Shown here: one piece after another, positions 14,117 through 22,124 of the stretch
Layout: each line of letters opens with the position of its first letter
Numbering within the stretch: position 1 is the first letter of the stretch
Origin: Citrobacter sp. MGH106
GTDB lineage: Bacteria > Pseudomonadota > Gammaproteobacteria > Enterobacterales > Enterobacteriaceae
Reading direction: 5' to 3'
Length of the DNA stretch: 64,000 bases
NCBI RefSeq assembly: GCF_001037495.1
Contig: NZ_KQ089822.1
Span: forward strand, 1,054,001 to 1,118,000
Translations under genes and position numbers: made by a program
The notes under the pieces: generated by a model
Database searches by the model: none
Seen by the model: the letters and a program-made list of their open reading frames with translations, nothing else
Told to the model about the DNA's origin: nothing

Positions 14117-14307
14117 TGACTATCGCAAAAATAATTGGCGTTCTCTTGATGCTACTGTGGTTCGTTATTGTTCTACAGGCTTTCATGCGCGGAGTAACCG
14201 AAGGGAAAGATGCTTTTGGCTATTTCGTAGCAAGCGTATTCATGTGGCTGCTGGTTGCCGTTGCACCGATAGCAATCATCAAATTCGGATGGAGCTACAT
14301 CAGGTAA
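14113..14307 (+). CDS. Small two-helix membrane protein, 64 aa
   Basis: Two strong transmembrane segments (about residues 3-25, AKIIGVLLMLLWFVIVLQAF, and 37-57, YFVASVFMWLLVAVAPIAII) with a short charged loop (RGVTEGKDAFG). It overlaps the previous gene by 4 bp. It could be an early inner-membrane protein; function unknown. Confidence 0.65.
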   Translation: MMTIAKIIGVLLMLLWFVIVLQAFMRGVTEGKDAFGYFVASVFMWLLVAVAPIAIIKFGWSYIR

Positions 14308-14314
14308 ATCTGAC

Positions 14315-14395
14315 ATGACTGAACCTTACATAGCAGAGCTATCTGCAAGCGTGGCCGTGATAGTCGGCCTTTTTTATGCCCGGAGGAAATGGTGA
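14315..14395 (+). CDS. Possible 26-aa single-helix micropeptide
   Basis: MTEPYIAELSASVAVIVGLF then YARRKW: a membrane-like helix with a positive end. It overlaps the ninX start (ATGGTGA). Ribosome-site support is weak and a terminator hairpin lies within the frame, so this may be fortuitous. Confidence 0.3.
   Translation: MTEPYIAELSASVAVIVGLFYARRKW
14353..14375 (+). terminator. Intrinsic terminator before ninX
   Basis: GGCCG-TGATAGT-CGGCC followed by TTTTTT. It would be read through by N-modified polymerase. Confidence 0.65.
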
Positions 14396-14793
14396 AAGTT
14401 AAAACATCCGATTTGGTCGGAACGCAATTAGACGTTGCCGTGGCATTAGCTCTTGGCGGCGTAATTACTCGACCACAAGACGCGCAGGTTTACCTGAATG
14501 AAATGCACCAACTTTGCGGAGAAAGCGCCAAGAGGCATAGCCGATATGTTTTTTCTCCATCTACAGATTGGCAGCAATGCGGAGAGTTAATGGAAAGCCT
14601 TCCGGTAAGTTGCTACCAGTCCAAAGACCCATCTACAGGAAAATTCTTTCACTGGGTAGGTGTCAATGAGTCTGGTCATCCAGGGAAAAGGCGAGGGCTA
14701 ATTGCAGATAACCCCAGGGTGGCAATATGCCGAGCCGCTGTGTTCTCAAAACTCGGTGATGAAGTCGATTTACCAGACGAATTAAAAAATTAA
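14389..14793 (+). CDS. ninX: NinX (DUF2591) protein
   Basis: 134 aa. Begins MVKVKTSDLVGTQLDVAVAL; YVFSPSTDWQQCGELMES and NPRVAICRAAVFSKLGD match the P22 NinX family pattern. The ATG at 14389 or the GTG at 14392 could start it; GGAGG at 14382-14386 is better spaced for GTG. It is bracketed by two terminators, a common arrangement in nin regions. The function of NinX is unknown. A shorter relative is at 2878. Confidence 0.82.
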   Translation: MVKVKTSDLVGTQLDVAVALALGGVITRPQDAQVYLNEMHQLCGESAKRHSRYVFSPSTDWQQCGELMESLPVSCYQSKDPSTGKFFHWVGVNESGHPGKRRGLIADNPRVAICRAAVFSKLGDEVDLPDELKN

Positions 14794-14794
14794 C

Positions 14795-14819
14795 AGGCCT
14801 GCTTAGCGGGCCTTTTTTA
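14795..14819 (+). terminator. Terminator after ninX
   Basis: GGCCTGC-TTA-GCGGGCC (one G-T pair) followed by TTTTTT, two bases after the ninX stop. Confidence 0.82.
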
Positions 14820-14832
14820 TGAGGGTAGGATT

Positions 14833-15450
14833 ATGACTAGCAGAGAAAAATTTGAAGCTTGGTATCTGGAAAATTGGGGCCACACCGAAGATGACCATGA
14901 AACCATGTTTGAGCGCGACCCTGACAGCGATGAAGAATATTACCGTCTTGGCGTTCGTATGGCTCACGGGGCATGGCAAGCATCTGAGTTAGCATCACAA
15001 CAAAAGCTCACTGACATAGCAGTACAGCTCGCTAACGCCGAGAGCAAGTGCAGGGAGCTGGCGGCGGAGAATGAAAAGCGGAATATGCATAGTGAAGCTC
15101 TGGCGGTAGACAATGCAGCATTGCGTGAAGTGGTTGAGCGCATGGTTAACCAATTTGCAATGAGCGGTATTTCTCCAGAGGAGAAGTCAATCAATCCAGC
15201 TAAATCACTAATGTTTGATGCTAAATCAGCATTATTTATGCCGACCACCGACGCTTTCCTGGCTGAAGTGCGGGCCAGAGCACTCGACGAATTTGCCATA
15301 GCTCAGGATGAGCAAGCCAAAAAATATTATGAGCTTTCACCAGGATGCTCAGGCCAAAACGAATGCCAGTACGCTGCAGGACAGGCATGGTATTCCGCTG
15401 AATGCATACGCAAGTCAGCCGCCCAGCTTCGCAAAGGAGCCGCGCTATGA
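14833..15450 (+). CDS. Ead/Ea22-like mosaic phage protein, 205 aa
   Basis: Begins MTSREKFEAWYLENWGHTED. It has a short acidic N-terminal module, a coiled coil (about residues 58-105, KLTDIAVQLANAESKCRELA) and a C-terminal module with SAECIRKSAAQLRKG. This modular layout, freely shuffled between phages, is that of Ea22/ead-type proteins. ATGA overlap with the next gene. Function unknown. Confidence 0.7.
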   Translation: MTSREKFEAWYLENWGHTEDDHETMFERDPDSDEEYYRLGVRMAHGAWQASELASQQKLTDIAVQLANAESKCRELAAENEKRNMHSEALAVDNAALREVVERMVNQFAMSGISPEEKSINPAKSLMFDAKSALFMPTTDAFLAEVRARALDEFAIAQDEQAKKYYELSPGCSGQNECQYAAGQAWYSAECIRKSAAQLRKGAAL

Positions 15451-15635
15451 GCAAGTTAACGCGTGAATTAGTTGTAAAAGCAATGCTCAGCAGCATTGAA
15501 AATTACGTATTTGAGGTTATCGACTCTGTTGAGAATGAAGTTGGTGTGCTGACCGCAGAAGACCACTACATACTAAATTCTTGGGTCAGAAATGCCGTGG
15601 AAAAAGCAGCAACCGAACTGGAGGCAGCCCAATGA
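15447..15635 (+). CDS. Small phage protein, 62 aa, unknown
   Basis: MSKLTRELVVKAMLSSIENY, helical and acidic, ending in AVEKAATELEAAQ. It is overlapped by 4 bp at both ends, which fixes the start at 15447. Not recognised. Confidence 0.65.
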   Translation: MSKLTRELVVKAMLSSIENYVFEVIDSVENEVGVLTAEDHYILNSWVRNAVEKAATELEAAQ

Positions 15636-16060
15636 ACGATATCACAGCACTGGCGCAGCAACTTCGGGCGACGGCAGAGAAAGCCAACGAACACGGAGAG
15701 TTCAATATGGCGATGCATACTGTGGAAGTTCTGGCGCTGGTAGAGGCGCTGGAGAAGGCGCAGCAGCAAAAAGAAAGCGACTTTGAAATCAAAGCCCGGC
15801 TCTGCAAAGAGAGCAATGGACTACATGACAGATTGAGAGAAGCGGAGAAGCGCATCGGCGAGCTGGAGCGTATGGAGTCGTCACTTCGCCCGGTGGGCGT
15901 GATGAGCCAGAAAGCATATCACCGGCTGGAAAATAGAGAATCACGATTTATTGCATTATGGCCCCGCCCTGAAATCTATTTACCGCGCAAGCGTCCTGAT
16001 GATGGCGTAATTGTCTATGCGCGAATTGCCAACGCAGGCAGTGGCGTGAAGGGGGATTGA
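15632..16060 (+). CDS. Ea22-like phage protein, 142 aa
   Basis: Begins MNDITALAQQLRATAEKANE, with a coiled coil (about residues 30-80, ALVEALEKAQQQKESDFEIK and KRIGELERMESSL) and a short C-terminal domain (AYHRLENRESRFIALWPRPE). The start at 15632 is set by the ATGA overlap. Same modular class as the preceding genes; function unknown. Confidence 0.65.
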   Translation: MNDITALAQQLRATAEKANEHGEFNMAMHTVEVLALVEALEKAQQQKESDFEIKARLCKESNGLHDRLREAEKRIGELERMESSLRPVGVMSQKAYHRLENRESRFIALWPRPEIYLPRKRPDDGVIVYARIANAGSGVKGD

Positions 16061-16061
16061 T

Positions 16062-16298
16062 ATGGCTGACGTAACCAAAATGGAGTGCGTTCATTCCACT
16101 AATCCTGAGTGGTTTTCACCAGGTGATATTTATGATTCTGAGAAACGCGGACCTGATATTTGTATTTGTGGTGACAACCTCGTGTCCGACCTTAACCCGG
16201 AAGACTGGTACGAGATGAGCCAGCGAGTCGATGGGCTATGGTTTCTTACCGGCTTTCAGCAATCAGTCTTGTTTAGAACCGTGAGGACTAACCCATGA
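16062..16298 (+). CDS. Small phage protein, 78 aa, unknown
   Basis: MADVTKMECVHSTNPEWFSP, with CICGDN and tryptophan-rich stretches (PEDWYEMSQRVDGLWFLTGF). Cys9, Cys34 and Cys36 might bind metal. It overlaps the next gene by 4 bp. Not recognised. Confidence 0.6.
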   Translation: MADVTKMECVHSTNPEWFSPGDIYDSEKRGPDICICGDNLVSDLNPEDWYEMSQRVDGLWFLTGFQQSVLFRTVRTNP

Positions 16299-17179
16299 CA
16301 ACTAACCACCCTGCGCACGGTCCTGTATCACTCGATCGCCTGAGCCTTAATGACGCTATAGCCCATGCTGACGAACGCGCAGAAGCATTGTTTGGCCCGT
16401 GCGCGGCACAACACGCTCAATTAGCAACCTGGTTGCGTGAGCTACAGGAACGCCGCAAGGCTGATAGCGCTGATCCTGTTTCGTTCGACGAACTGAATGC
16501 AGCGGTGGCAGAGGTCACTGGCGGCAATCAACATGCCTGGAATGCCAATATTTACAAGGGACACCAGGAAGTTCCATTCATGAATTACAACTCGCTGGCG
16601 CGTATCGTTGATAAATATCGCGTCCCGCAGCCAGCGCCGGTAGTAGTTCCTGACGGTCTTCGACTGGCACTTAGTAATGCTGGTATAGCTGCTCCCGAAT
16701 CGGATGAAATGCTATCAGCTAAGAGTGAAAAGTTAATCCAGGCGTTAGTTACCTGGGTGAAAGAAAGAAAACCGTTCCAGTCAGCGCCAGCAGTGCCTGA
16801 AGAAGTTAGCTGGGAAGATGTTCCGGAGGAAATAACAGAAGACAACATGGAGGTTGCTCTGGCATGGGCGCATGGGTTCAACCAGTGCCGCGCCGCCATG
16901 CTTCAGGCGGGCAACTCTCCGGTAACTCCGGATGGTTGGTGTCGAACTTGCCGACCAGTGACGATGAATGATATGCGCTTTGTCGTCTGCCCAGAATGCG
17001 GAAATAAGCGCTGCCCGCACGCCAATGACCACAGACATGCATGCACCGGAAGCAATGAACCAGGACAGGAAGGTAGCGCGTACCAAGCAGCACCGCAACA
17101 GGAGGTGAAATCAGCTCTTGAACATGGAATGCAGCGTTACGCTGGTGCTATGCAAAAGCTGTCAGAAGGGGATAAGTGA
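16295..17179 (+). CDS. Ead/Ea22-like protein with C-terminal zinc ribbon, 294 aa
   Basis: The N-terminal half is composed of shuffled Ea22-type segments (SLDRLSLNDAIAHADERAEA; FDELNAAVAEVTGGNQHAWN). The C-terminal third carries a cysteine/histidine-rich ribbon: WCRTC, VVCPECGNKRCPHANDHRHAC, then SNEPGQEGSAY. That zinc-ribbon block is common as an exchangeable end module in enteric phage proteins. Function unknown, possibly nucleic-acid binding. Confidence 0.65.
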   Translation: MTTNHPAHGPVSLDRLSLNDAIAHADERAEALFGPCAAQHAQLATWLRELQERRKADSADPVSFDELNAAVAEVTGGNQHAWNANIYKGHQEVPFMNYNSLARIVDKYRVPQPAPVVVPDGLRLALSNAGIAAPESDEMLSAKSEKLIQALVTWVKERKPFQSAPAVPEEVSWEDVPEEITEDNMEVALAWAHGFNQCRAAMLQAGNSPVTPDGWCRTCRPVTMNDMRFVVCPECGNKRCPHANDHRHACTGSNEPGQEGSAYQAAPQQEVKSALEHGMQRYAGAMQKLSEGDK

Positions 17180-17220
17180 TGGCTAACGCAACGTCAAGCA
17201 ACATTACCCACTCTCAAAAT

Positions 17221-17310
17221 TAGTGTTATAATTATGTCACAGTCGGATTGAGCACCCGGCTGTGACCTCTGCATCTGATTGGGAAATTAGATGCGAAACA
17301 CAAAGAGTAC
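17221..17310 (+). ncRNA. Structured leader or small RNA upstream of ninB (candidate)
   Basis: In a 206-bp gene-free stretch, a perfect TATAAT (about 17226-17231) with a weak TTACCC 17 bp upstream is followed by two hairpins. The first is CACAGTCGG/CCGGCTGTG (9 bp with one G-T pair). The second is GCATCT/AGATGC with further internal pairing. The structure precedes ninB by ~75 bp. It could be a leader that affects nin-operon expression or an independent small RNA. Confidence 0.4.
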
Positions 17311-17385
17311 GACCTACCTTATCCCGTCAGCGTTATCAAATGCTGAGGGTTTTCTGCATTCTGCGGTTTCCTGTGGGGAGGCCGT

Positions 17386-17841
17386 ATGAACATCCCTCAA
17401 TGCGGCATCAAGCTGCACTCCGGCAACTTCGAAGCTATCGGCAAGATGCTTCATGAGCAACTCGCTTTCGGCCAACCTCTGCGCCTGCAGGTCAAAGCGT
17501 GGCGAGAGAAGCGTAGTCTGTCGCAGAACTCACTTTCCCACATGTGGTACCAGGAAATCAGCGCATACCTGATTAAATCCGGCCGCACTGACGCTACCCC
17601 TGAGTGGGTTAAGCGCAACCTCAAAAAGACCTACCTCGGCTGCGAGGAAGTCACCTATACCGACTTCATCACCGGCACCAAAGAAACCACCTGGGAACCT
17701 CGACACACGTCTCAACTCGATACCGGAGAGATGCACATCTTCCTGTGCAAAGTCGAAGCGTGGTGCGCCCAGTTTGGTCTGGCGCTGACAATTCCATCAG
17801 GTTGTGAATTCCAACAATTGCGCGATAAGCAGGAGGCGTAA
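17386..17841 (+). CDS. ninB: NinB recombination protein
   Basis: 151 aa. SGNFEAIGKMLHEQLAFGQP, VKAWREKRSLSQNSLSHMWY and MHIFLCKVEAWCAQFGLALT fit lambda NinB (Orf), a single-strand DNA-binding protein that substitutes for RecFOR in phage recombination. A TAATG overlap couples it to the DUF1364 gene. GGGGAG lies before the start. It groups functionally with the RusA resolvase two genes on and with RecT. Confidence 0.9.
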   Translation: MNIPQCGIKLHSGNFEAIGKMLHEQLAFGQPLRLQVKAWREKRSLSQNSLSHMWYQEISAYLIKSGRTDATPEWVKRNLKKTYLGCEEVTYTDFITGTKETTWEPRHTSQLDTGEMHIFLCKVEAWCAQFGLALTIPSGCEFQQLRDKQEA

Positions 17842-18131
17842 TGGCTGATTTACGTAAAGCAGCACGTGGGCGTGAATGCCAGGTGCGGATTCCCGGCGTA
17901 TGCAACGGCAACTCTGAAACAACAATCCTTGCGCATATCCGTCTTGCTGGCCTGTGCGGTACCGGAATTAAGCCGCCAGACCTGATCGCAACTATCGCAT
18001 GTAGCCGGTGCCACGATGAGATTGATCGCCGCACTCATTTGGTTGATGCGGAATACGCGAAAGAGTGTGCTCTGGAAGGTATGGCACGTACTCAGGTTAT
18101 GTGGCTGAAAGAGGGGCTAGTAAAAGTATGA
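17841..18131 (+). CDS. DUF1364 (NinZ-like) zinc/HNH-type protein
   Basis: 96 aa. [20 protein letters not shown], then [15 protein letters not shown] and [12 protein letters not shown]. The Cys/His pattern (C14, C21, H32, C54, C57, H58) looks like a degenerate HNH/zinc fold, which is what the DUF1364 family of nin-region proteins shows. A nuclease role in recombination is suggested by the fold and neighbours but not established. Confidence 0.8.
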   Translation: MADLRKAARGRECQVRIPGVCNGNSETTILAHIRLAGLCGTGIKPPDLIATIACSRCHDEIDRRTHLVDAEYAKECALEGMARTQVMWLKEGLVKV

Positions 18132-18490
18132 ATACTTATCGGATCAGCCTGGCATGGCCTCCAAGCAATAACCGCTACTACCGGCATAACCGTGGACGTA
18201 CTCACATCAGCGAGGAAGGGAAGAAGTACCGCGATTTAGTGGCAGAAATCATTAAGGAAGAGATGCTTGATATCGGGATCACCTCACCGCTGAAAGTTCG
18301 CATCGAATGTCATATGCCAGATCTCCGCCGACGTGACCTGGACAACCTGCAAAAGGCCGCATTCGACGCGCTGACTAAAGCCGGGTTCTGGGCCGATGAC
18401 TGTCAGGTTGTCGATTACCGGGTCGTGAAAATGCCGATCGTAAAAGGCGGACGACTAGAATTGACCATCACCGAACTGGAGGTCGCATGA
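18128..18490 (+). CDS. rusA: RusA-family Holliday junction resolvase
   Basis: 120 aa. [20 protein letters not shown] at the start and the acidic catalytic region [20 protein letters not shown] then DDCQVV are diagnostic for RusA. It cuts four-way DNA junctions after recombination. ATGA overlaps with both neighbours fix the start at 18128. Works downstream of RecT and NinB. Confidence 0.93.
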   Translation: MNTYRISLAWPPSNNRYYRHNRGRTHISEEGKKYRDLVAEIIKEEMLDIGITSPLKVRIECHMPDLRRRDLDNLQKAAFDALTKAGFWADDCQVVDYRVVKMPIVKGGRLELTITELEVA

Positions 18491-18870
18491 GCACAGAAAC
18501 TGAAATCGAGCTGGGCAAGGTTGTCGCGTTCCCGACAAAGAAAGATGACCTTCAGGATGGGCTGGTGATTCAGCGCGAGGGGCAGAAGGTGATGTGCCTG
18601 CATTCGAATGTGTGGGTTAACGAAAAAGACAGGACGCTACGATGCCGGAGGTGTGAATCACTGATTGAGCCTTTTGACTTCCTGATGACTCTTTGCGACC
18701 AGGAGTCTCGTTACATGGAAAGCGTTAAGTACCTTCGCAGGGAAGAAAAGCAGCGTCGCCAGAACATTGAAAAGCTAATCCAGATTGAGAAGAACGCCAA
18801 GTCACGTATTCGTCGCGCTGGTGAAAAATCACCGCTCCCTCTATGGCAGAACGAGAGGGTAGAGGAATGA
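18487..18870 (+). CDS. Phage zinc-finger-like protein, 127 aa, unknown
   Basis: Begins [20 protein letters not shown] and has a [20 protein letters not shown] block (Cys/His zinc-binding pattern) followed by a basic coiled helix ([20 protein letters not shown]). Overlaps both neighbours by 4 bp. Nin-region protein, probably nucleic-acid binding; family not recognised. Confidence 0.65.
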   Translation: MSTETEIELGKVVAFPTKKDDLQDGLVIQREGQKVMCLHSNVWVNEKDRTLRCRRCESLIEPFDFLMTLCDQESRYMESVKYLRREEKQRRQNIEKLIQIEKNAKSRIRRAGEKSPLPLWQNERVEE

Positions 18871-18980
18871 CCTTCTCCGACTTCCTGCGTTACCAGTATG
18901 AAAGCATCAAGCGAGCTGAGCTACCGCCTATCGCCAGACACAGCCAGAAAACTAATCAGCCATTAGGAGCCGCAGCATGA
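18867..18980 (+). CDS. Very small nin-region protein, 37 aa
   Basis: [20 protein letters not shown], ending TNQPLGAAA. It exactly bridges the flanking genes with ATGA overlaps at both ends, which is strong evidence of a real translated frame. Function unknown. Confidence 0.65.
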   Translation: MTFSDFLRYQYESIKRAELPPIARHSQKTNQPLGAAA

Positions 18981-19600
18981 GAAAGCTAACACCAATCTAC
19001 TCCATGGTTAATTTTGTCGATGACGCGCATTTCCGCCGCGTTTGGAAGCACCCTAAGATGACCATCACCACTAAGCAACGTGCATGGGTGCAATACATGA
19101 TGTCTGTATGGGGACGAATTAACCGCGGCGACGATTCTCCTGCTGGAGCTATTAATGTAATTGGTCGACTGATGATTCGCACCTCCTGGAGCCCTGACAT
19201 GGGTGGGCATATAGAGAGAATGGTCAACTGGCTTTATAGCGACGAGGGAGGGGCGCTTAGAGGTGAGGAGCTCTATAAGAAAGCTCGCGAACTGGTCATT
19301 CCTCAGTCATCAGCCAGCAACATCATCGCTCTCGCCAAAGAATCAGATGATGCTGCTTTCGTGGAAAAGGTAATCGTTAAGCTGTTCCATCGGGAAAGCC
19401 CGGTTCGCGATTACGCCATTAAACGATATTGCGAAAGCAACTGCACTCAACATATCGCATCAGCAATTAGCCGCATGACTGGTGCCGACATCCAGCAATG
19501 CCGCCGCCGGGTAGTCTGGTGCGAGAAAGTATTCGAAGCGGAAATGTTTTATGCCATGAAGCGTGAAATGGAGAATGAGAATGCTCTCATAGCAGCCTAA
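18977..19600 (+). CDS. Q: Q-like late antiterminator
   Basis: 207 aa, MRKLTPIYSMVNFVDDAHFR. It is the last gene before the late promoter region and matches the position of Q in all lambdoid phages. Helical with a basic centre (SRMTGADIQQCRRRVVWC). It is not lambda Q; it resembles an alternative Q class seen in enteric prophages. It would load onto polymerase at the PR' segment and allow transcription of the lysis and structural genes past tR'. Confidence rests partly on position. Confidence 0.75.
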   Translation: MRKLTPIYSMVNFVDDAHFRRVWKHPKMTITTKQRAWVQYMMSVWGRINRGDDSPAGAINVIGRLMIRTSWSPDMGGHIERMVNWLYSDEGGALRGEELYKKARELVIPQSSASNIIALAKESDDAAFVEKVIVKLFHRESPVRDYAIKRYCESNCTQHIASAISRMTGADIQQCRRRVVWCEKVFEAEMFYAMKREMENENALIAA

Positions 19601-19623
19601 TGAAAAAATATTTGCCAAATATA

Positions 19624-19652
19624 TTGATTTCGCGAAATAGAAGTGCATAATT
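19624..19652 (+). promoter_or_regulatory. PR' late promoter (candidate)
   Basis: TTGATT (19624-19629), 16-bp spacer, CATAAT (19646-19651; or ATAATT with 17 bp), just after Q and before a leader terminator. This is the canonical site of Q action. Confidence 0.65.
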
Positions 19653-19762
19653 CAGTATATGCTCGGACGTCAAAGGCGAAAGAGCGCGGTGGTGAGGAAA
19701 TAAGTAAACATCGCACACCGGGTCGATAGATGCCTTGAGATGAAGCCACCAAAAATTAAGAG

Positions 19763-19787
19763 CCTCGCAGAAATGCGGGGCTTTTTG
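19763..19787 (+). terminator. tR' leader terminator
   Basis: GCCTCGCA-GAAA-TGCGGGGC followed by TTTTT, about 110 bp after the PR' start. It would stop late transcripts unless Q is present. Confidence 0.75.
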
Positions 19788-19794
19788 CATTCAG

Positions 19795-19869
19795 GGTCAG
19801 AAGCACAGAGGTTGTGCGTTCGGCTGTTAACCGATTGGTCGAAGGTTCGAATCCTTCCTGTCCCGCCAA
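19795..19869 (+). tRNA. Phage tRNA-Asn (anticodon GUU)
   Basis: 75 nt with encoded CCA. Acceptor GGGTCAG/CTGTCCC (one T-T mismatch), D-stem GCAC/GTGC with loop AGAGGTT, anticodon stem TTCGG/CCGAT (outer pair mismatched) with loop CTGTTAA giving GTT, T-arm GAAGG-TTCGAAT-CCTTC, discriminator G. Two mismatches leave some doubt about activity. It sits at the start of the late transcript, where several lambdoid phages carry tRNAs, and would be made with late genes. Confidence 0.8.
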
Positions 19870-19920
19870 ATACCTACCAGGACCATAAGAGCGAAAGCTC
19901 AACGCACTACCCTCATCTTG

Positions 19921-19944
19921 CCAGCATCGCCGCTGGCTTTTTTA
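19921..19944 (+). terminator. Terminator after phage tRNA
   Basis: GCCAGC-ATCGCC-GCTGGC followed by TTTTTT, 50 bp after the tRNA. With PR', tR' and the tRNA it fills the 447-bp gap between Q and the holin; I see nothing else there. Confidence 0.8.
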
Positions 19945-20047
19945 TTCGCGCCCATCCATACAGCTAACCACTTACTCCTTGAACGCAATGGGTGAGGCGC
20001 TTCTCTACAAACACACAGCTCCCGCTTCACTTGCGAGGAGAGAGACT

Positions 20048-20368
20048 ATGAAGATGCCCTACAAACAAGACTTCATCGCTGCTTTGCTAGCTGCCAAAGA
20101 GCAGGGCATTGGCGCGATTCTGGCATTCATCATGGCGTATCTGCGTGGCCGCTATAACGGAGACACGCTATCAAAGACGCTTATTGATGGGTTGATGTGC
20201 GCGATGTTTGCCTGGTTCGTAAGAGACATTCTCGTATTCATTGGGCTGAGTACAAACCTTGCCTATATCGGCAGTGTGTTTATTGGTTATCTCGGCACCG
20301 CTTCAATTGGATCGCTTATCAAGAAATTCACCGCCAAGAAGGTAGGAGTGGATGATGCAAGCAATTAA
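20048..20368 (+). CDS. S: Lambda S-type holin with dual start
   Basis: 106 aa. [40 protein letters not shown] and [20 protein letters not shown] match lambda S almost throughout. Three transmembrane helices; triggers inner-membrane holes that release the endolysin. The MKM start preserves the dual-start arrangement in which the two-residue-longer product is an antiholin and the shorter (from the ATG at 20054) is the holin. GAGGAG precedes the first ATG. Confidence 0.95.
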   Translation: MKMPYKQDFIAALLAAKEQGIGAILAFIMAYLRGRYNGDTLSKTLIDGLMCAMFAWFVRDILVFIGLSTNLAYIGSVFIGYLGTASIGSLIKKFTAKKVGVDDASN

Positions 20369-20834
20369 CCCTCAGCGGAAAGCATTCCTCGACATGCTGG
20401 CGTGGTCAGAAGGCACTGACAATGGCCGACAACCGACAAAGAACCACGGCTACGATGTGATTGTTGGAGGTGCGCTATTCTCCGACTACTCAGACCATCC
20501 TCGCCAGTTAGTCGACCTACCACGTCTGAAGATTAAATCCACCGCCGCCGGTCGTTATCAGTTGCTGGCGCGTTACTGGGATGCCTACCGGAAACAACTC
20601 GGTCTGAAAGATTTCTCTCCTGCCAGTCAGGATGCTGTTGCATTGCAGCAGATTAAAGAACGCCGAGCACTTGAGTTAATCGACTCTGGTGACATCCGTC
20701 AGGCCATCGATCGCTGCAGCAATATCTGGGCATCACTACCCGGGGCAGGATACGGTCAGTTTGAGCACAAAGCGGATAACCTTATCGCCAAATTCAAAGA
20801 AGCTGGCGGCACGGTAAACGAGCCAAAATCATGA
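20355..20834 (+). CDS. R: Lambda R-type endolysin (lytic transglycosylase)
   Basis: 159 aa. [39 protein letters not shown]-like [13 protein letters not shown] and [20 protein letters not shown] are those of lambda R. It cleaves the glycan bond forming 1,6-anhydromuramic ends; the catalytic glutamate is in the WSEGTDNG motif. No signal sequence, so export depends on the holin. ATG codons at 20352 and 20355; TAGGAG is better spaced for the second. Overlaps the holin gene by 14 bp. Confidence 0.94.
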   Translation: MQAINPQRKAFLDMLAWSEGTDNGRQPTKNHGYDVIVGGALFSDYSDHPRQLVDLPRLKIKSTAAGRYQLLARYWDAYRKQLGLKDFSPASQDAVALQQIKERRALELIDSGDIRQAIDRCSNIWASLPGAGYGQFEHKADNLIAKFKEAGGTVNEPKS

Positions 20835-21292
20835 GCAGGTTAACCGCAATCATCATTGCTGTTGTCGTCTGCATCATCGTGTCGCTTGGCTGGGCTGTTA
20901 ATCACTACCGCGACAACGCCGCCGAATACAAGAAGCAGCGCGATGAGAAAGCTCAGGCGCTGAATCTGGCTAACGCCACCATAACCGACATGACAACCCG
21001 GCAGCGCGATGTTGCTGCTCTGGACGCCAAATACACGAAGGACTTAGCTGATGCTAAAAAGCAGCTTGAAGATTTGCAGCGTTGCGTTCGTGATGGCAAG
21101 TGTGGGTTGCGCATCAACGCAAAATGTCCCGCGAACGGAACGGCCAGCACCGGCAGCCTGGGCGATGCTTCCGGCCCCCGACTTACAGACGCCGCTCAAC
21201 GGGATTATTTCACCCTCAGAGAGCGAATCGCCACAGTGACGAAGCAGGTCGGCTATCTGCAGGAATACATCAACACGCAGTGCCTGAAATGA
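20831..21292 (+). CDS. Rz: Rz spanin, inner-membrane subunit
   Basis: 153 aa with an N-terminal membrane anchor ([20 protein letters not shown]) and a long periplasmic coiled-coil domain, ending [12 protein letters not shown]. Lambda Rz-like i-spanin that joins with Rz1 to fuse inner and outer membranes in the last lysis step. Overlaps the endolysin gene by 4 bp. The Rz1 gene is nested inside in another frame. Confidence 0.92.
   Translation: MSRLTAIIIAVVVCIIVSLGWAVNHYRDNAAEYKKQRDEKAQALNLANATITDMTTRQRDVAALDAKYTKDLADAKKQLEDLQRCVRDGKCGLRINAKCPANGTASTGSLGDASGPRLTDAAQRDYFTLRERIATVTKQVGYLQEYINTQCLK
21051..21239 (+). CDS. Rz1: Rz1 spanin, outer-membrane lipoprotein (nested in Rz)
   Basis: 62 aa in a different frame entirely inside Rz. 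It has a signal peptide with a lipobox (VMASVGC, cysteine about residue 20) and a proline-rich mature part ([20 protein letters not shown]) followed by GIISPSES, as in lambda Rz1. The mature lipoprotein is ~43 residues on the outer-membrane inner leaflet. The nested arrangement is the lambda one. Confidence 0.92.
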   Translation: MLKSSLKICSVAFVMASVGCASTQNVPRTERPAPAAWAMLPAPDLQTPLNGIISPSESESPQ

Positions 21293-21337
21293 TGGACAAC
21301 CCGCACTAAGAATAGAAGAGCAGTAAACGGCAATATC

Positions 21338-21364
21338 AGCCTCGCGAAATGCGGGGCTTTTTTT
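21338..21364 (+). terminator. Terminator after lysis cassette
   Basis: AGCCTCGC-GAAAT-GCGGGGCT followed by TTTTTT, about 45 bp after Rz. The stem resembles the tR' stem at 19763 (GCCTCGC...GCGGGGC). Confidence 0.8.
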
Positions 21365-21506
21365 GCCCGCAGTAAAACGCGCATCGCAGCGCATCACAAA
21401 CTCAGAACCTTTCAGGATGACCCTTGAGGAACCGGCTGGCTGTCGGAGCCTTCTGAGGGCCGTATTCCTGTGCGAACAAGGTTCATCACTCAAAGGAAAT
21501 ACCGAC

Positions 21507-22124
21507 ATGAAAAAATCGTTAACTGTGCTTTCTTCTGGTGAAGCTCCGACCATGAGCAGTCTTGAAATGGTCGATTACATTAATGCTGACCGAGAATCAA
21601 AAGCAAAGGCTGAAGGGTTATCTTTTCCCTGCCGGAAATACCGCAAACTTTCACATAAAAACCTCATGGCAAAAACGCCAAAAGTACTGGGAGAAACATC
21701 AGCTAAGTTTTTAGCCGATGATACCTATACCGCAGGCAATGGCGCTCAGGCATCGCGTCAGGTTTATCACTATCCGAAGCGTGAAGCTTGTTTGATAGCT
21801 ATGAGCTACAGCTACGAACTTCAGGCCCAGGTGTTTGACCATATGACCGAGCTTGAAGGAGGGAAGGATATCAACCTTCTCGATTTCTCTGGGCTGGCTG
21901 ACATGGCTATCAGCGAAATGCAAAATCGTGTCGCTTCTGCTGAGAAATTCTCCTTCGAAGAACATGGGCAGACCGGTAGCGCCCTGATGACGCGCCGCAA
22001 GAAAGAAAAGAAAGTAATCAAAAGAGCCGAGCAACTTGTGAAGGATCTGATTCAGTTCAAGTTGTGTGACATGGGGATTTCCCTGATGGTGAACCAGCAT
22101 GACGCCACAGGAATTTATCCATAA
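21507..22124 (+). CDS. rha: Rha-family phage regulatory protein
   Basis: 205 aa. MSSLEMVDYINADRESKAKA (residues 12-31) is an N-terminal HTH-like Rha segment; HYPKREACLIAMSYSYELQA then FDHMTELE is the conserved middle, and the C-terminal ~90 residues are basic and helical (TRRKKEKKVIKRAEQLVKDL). Rha proteins are phage regulators that interfere with growth in some host backgrounds (phi80, P22 relatives). Start at 21507 follows AAAGGAAAT. It lies downstream of the lysis cassette and a terminator. Confidence 0.78.
   Translation: MKKSLTVLSSGEAPTMSSLEMVDYINADRESKAKAEGLSFPCRKYRKLSHKNLMAKTPKVLGETSAKFLADDTYTAGNGAQASRQVYHYPKREACLIAMSYSYELQAQVFDHMTELEGGKDINLLDFSGLADMAISEMQNRVASAEKFSFEEHGQTGSALMTRRKKEKKVIKRAEQLVKDLIQFKLCDMGISLMVNQHDATGIYP

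Noticed and set aside
17179-17223. 14-codon frame MANATSSNITHSQN after the zinc-ribbon gene
   Set aside because: Too short and lacking independent support; may be a remnant of a shuffled module.
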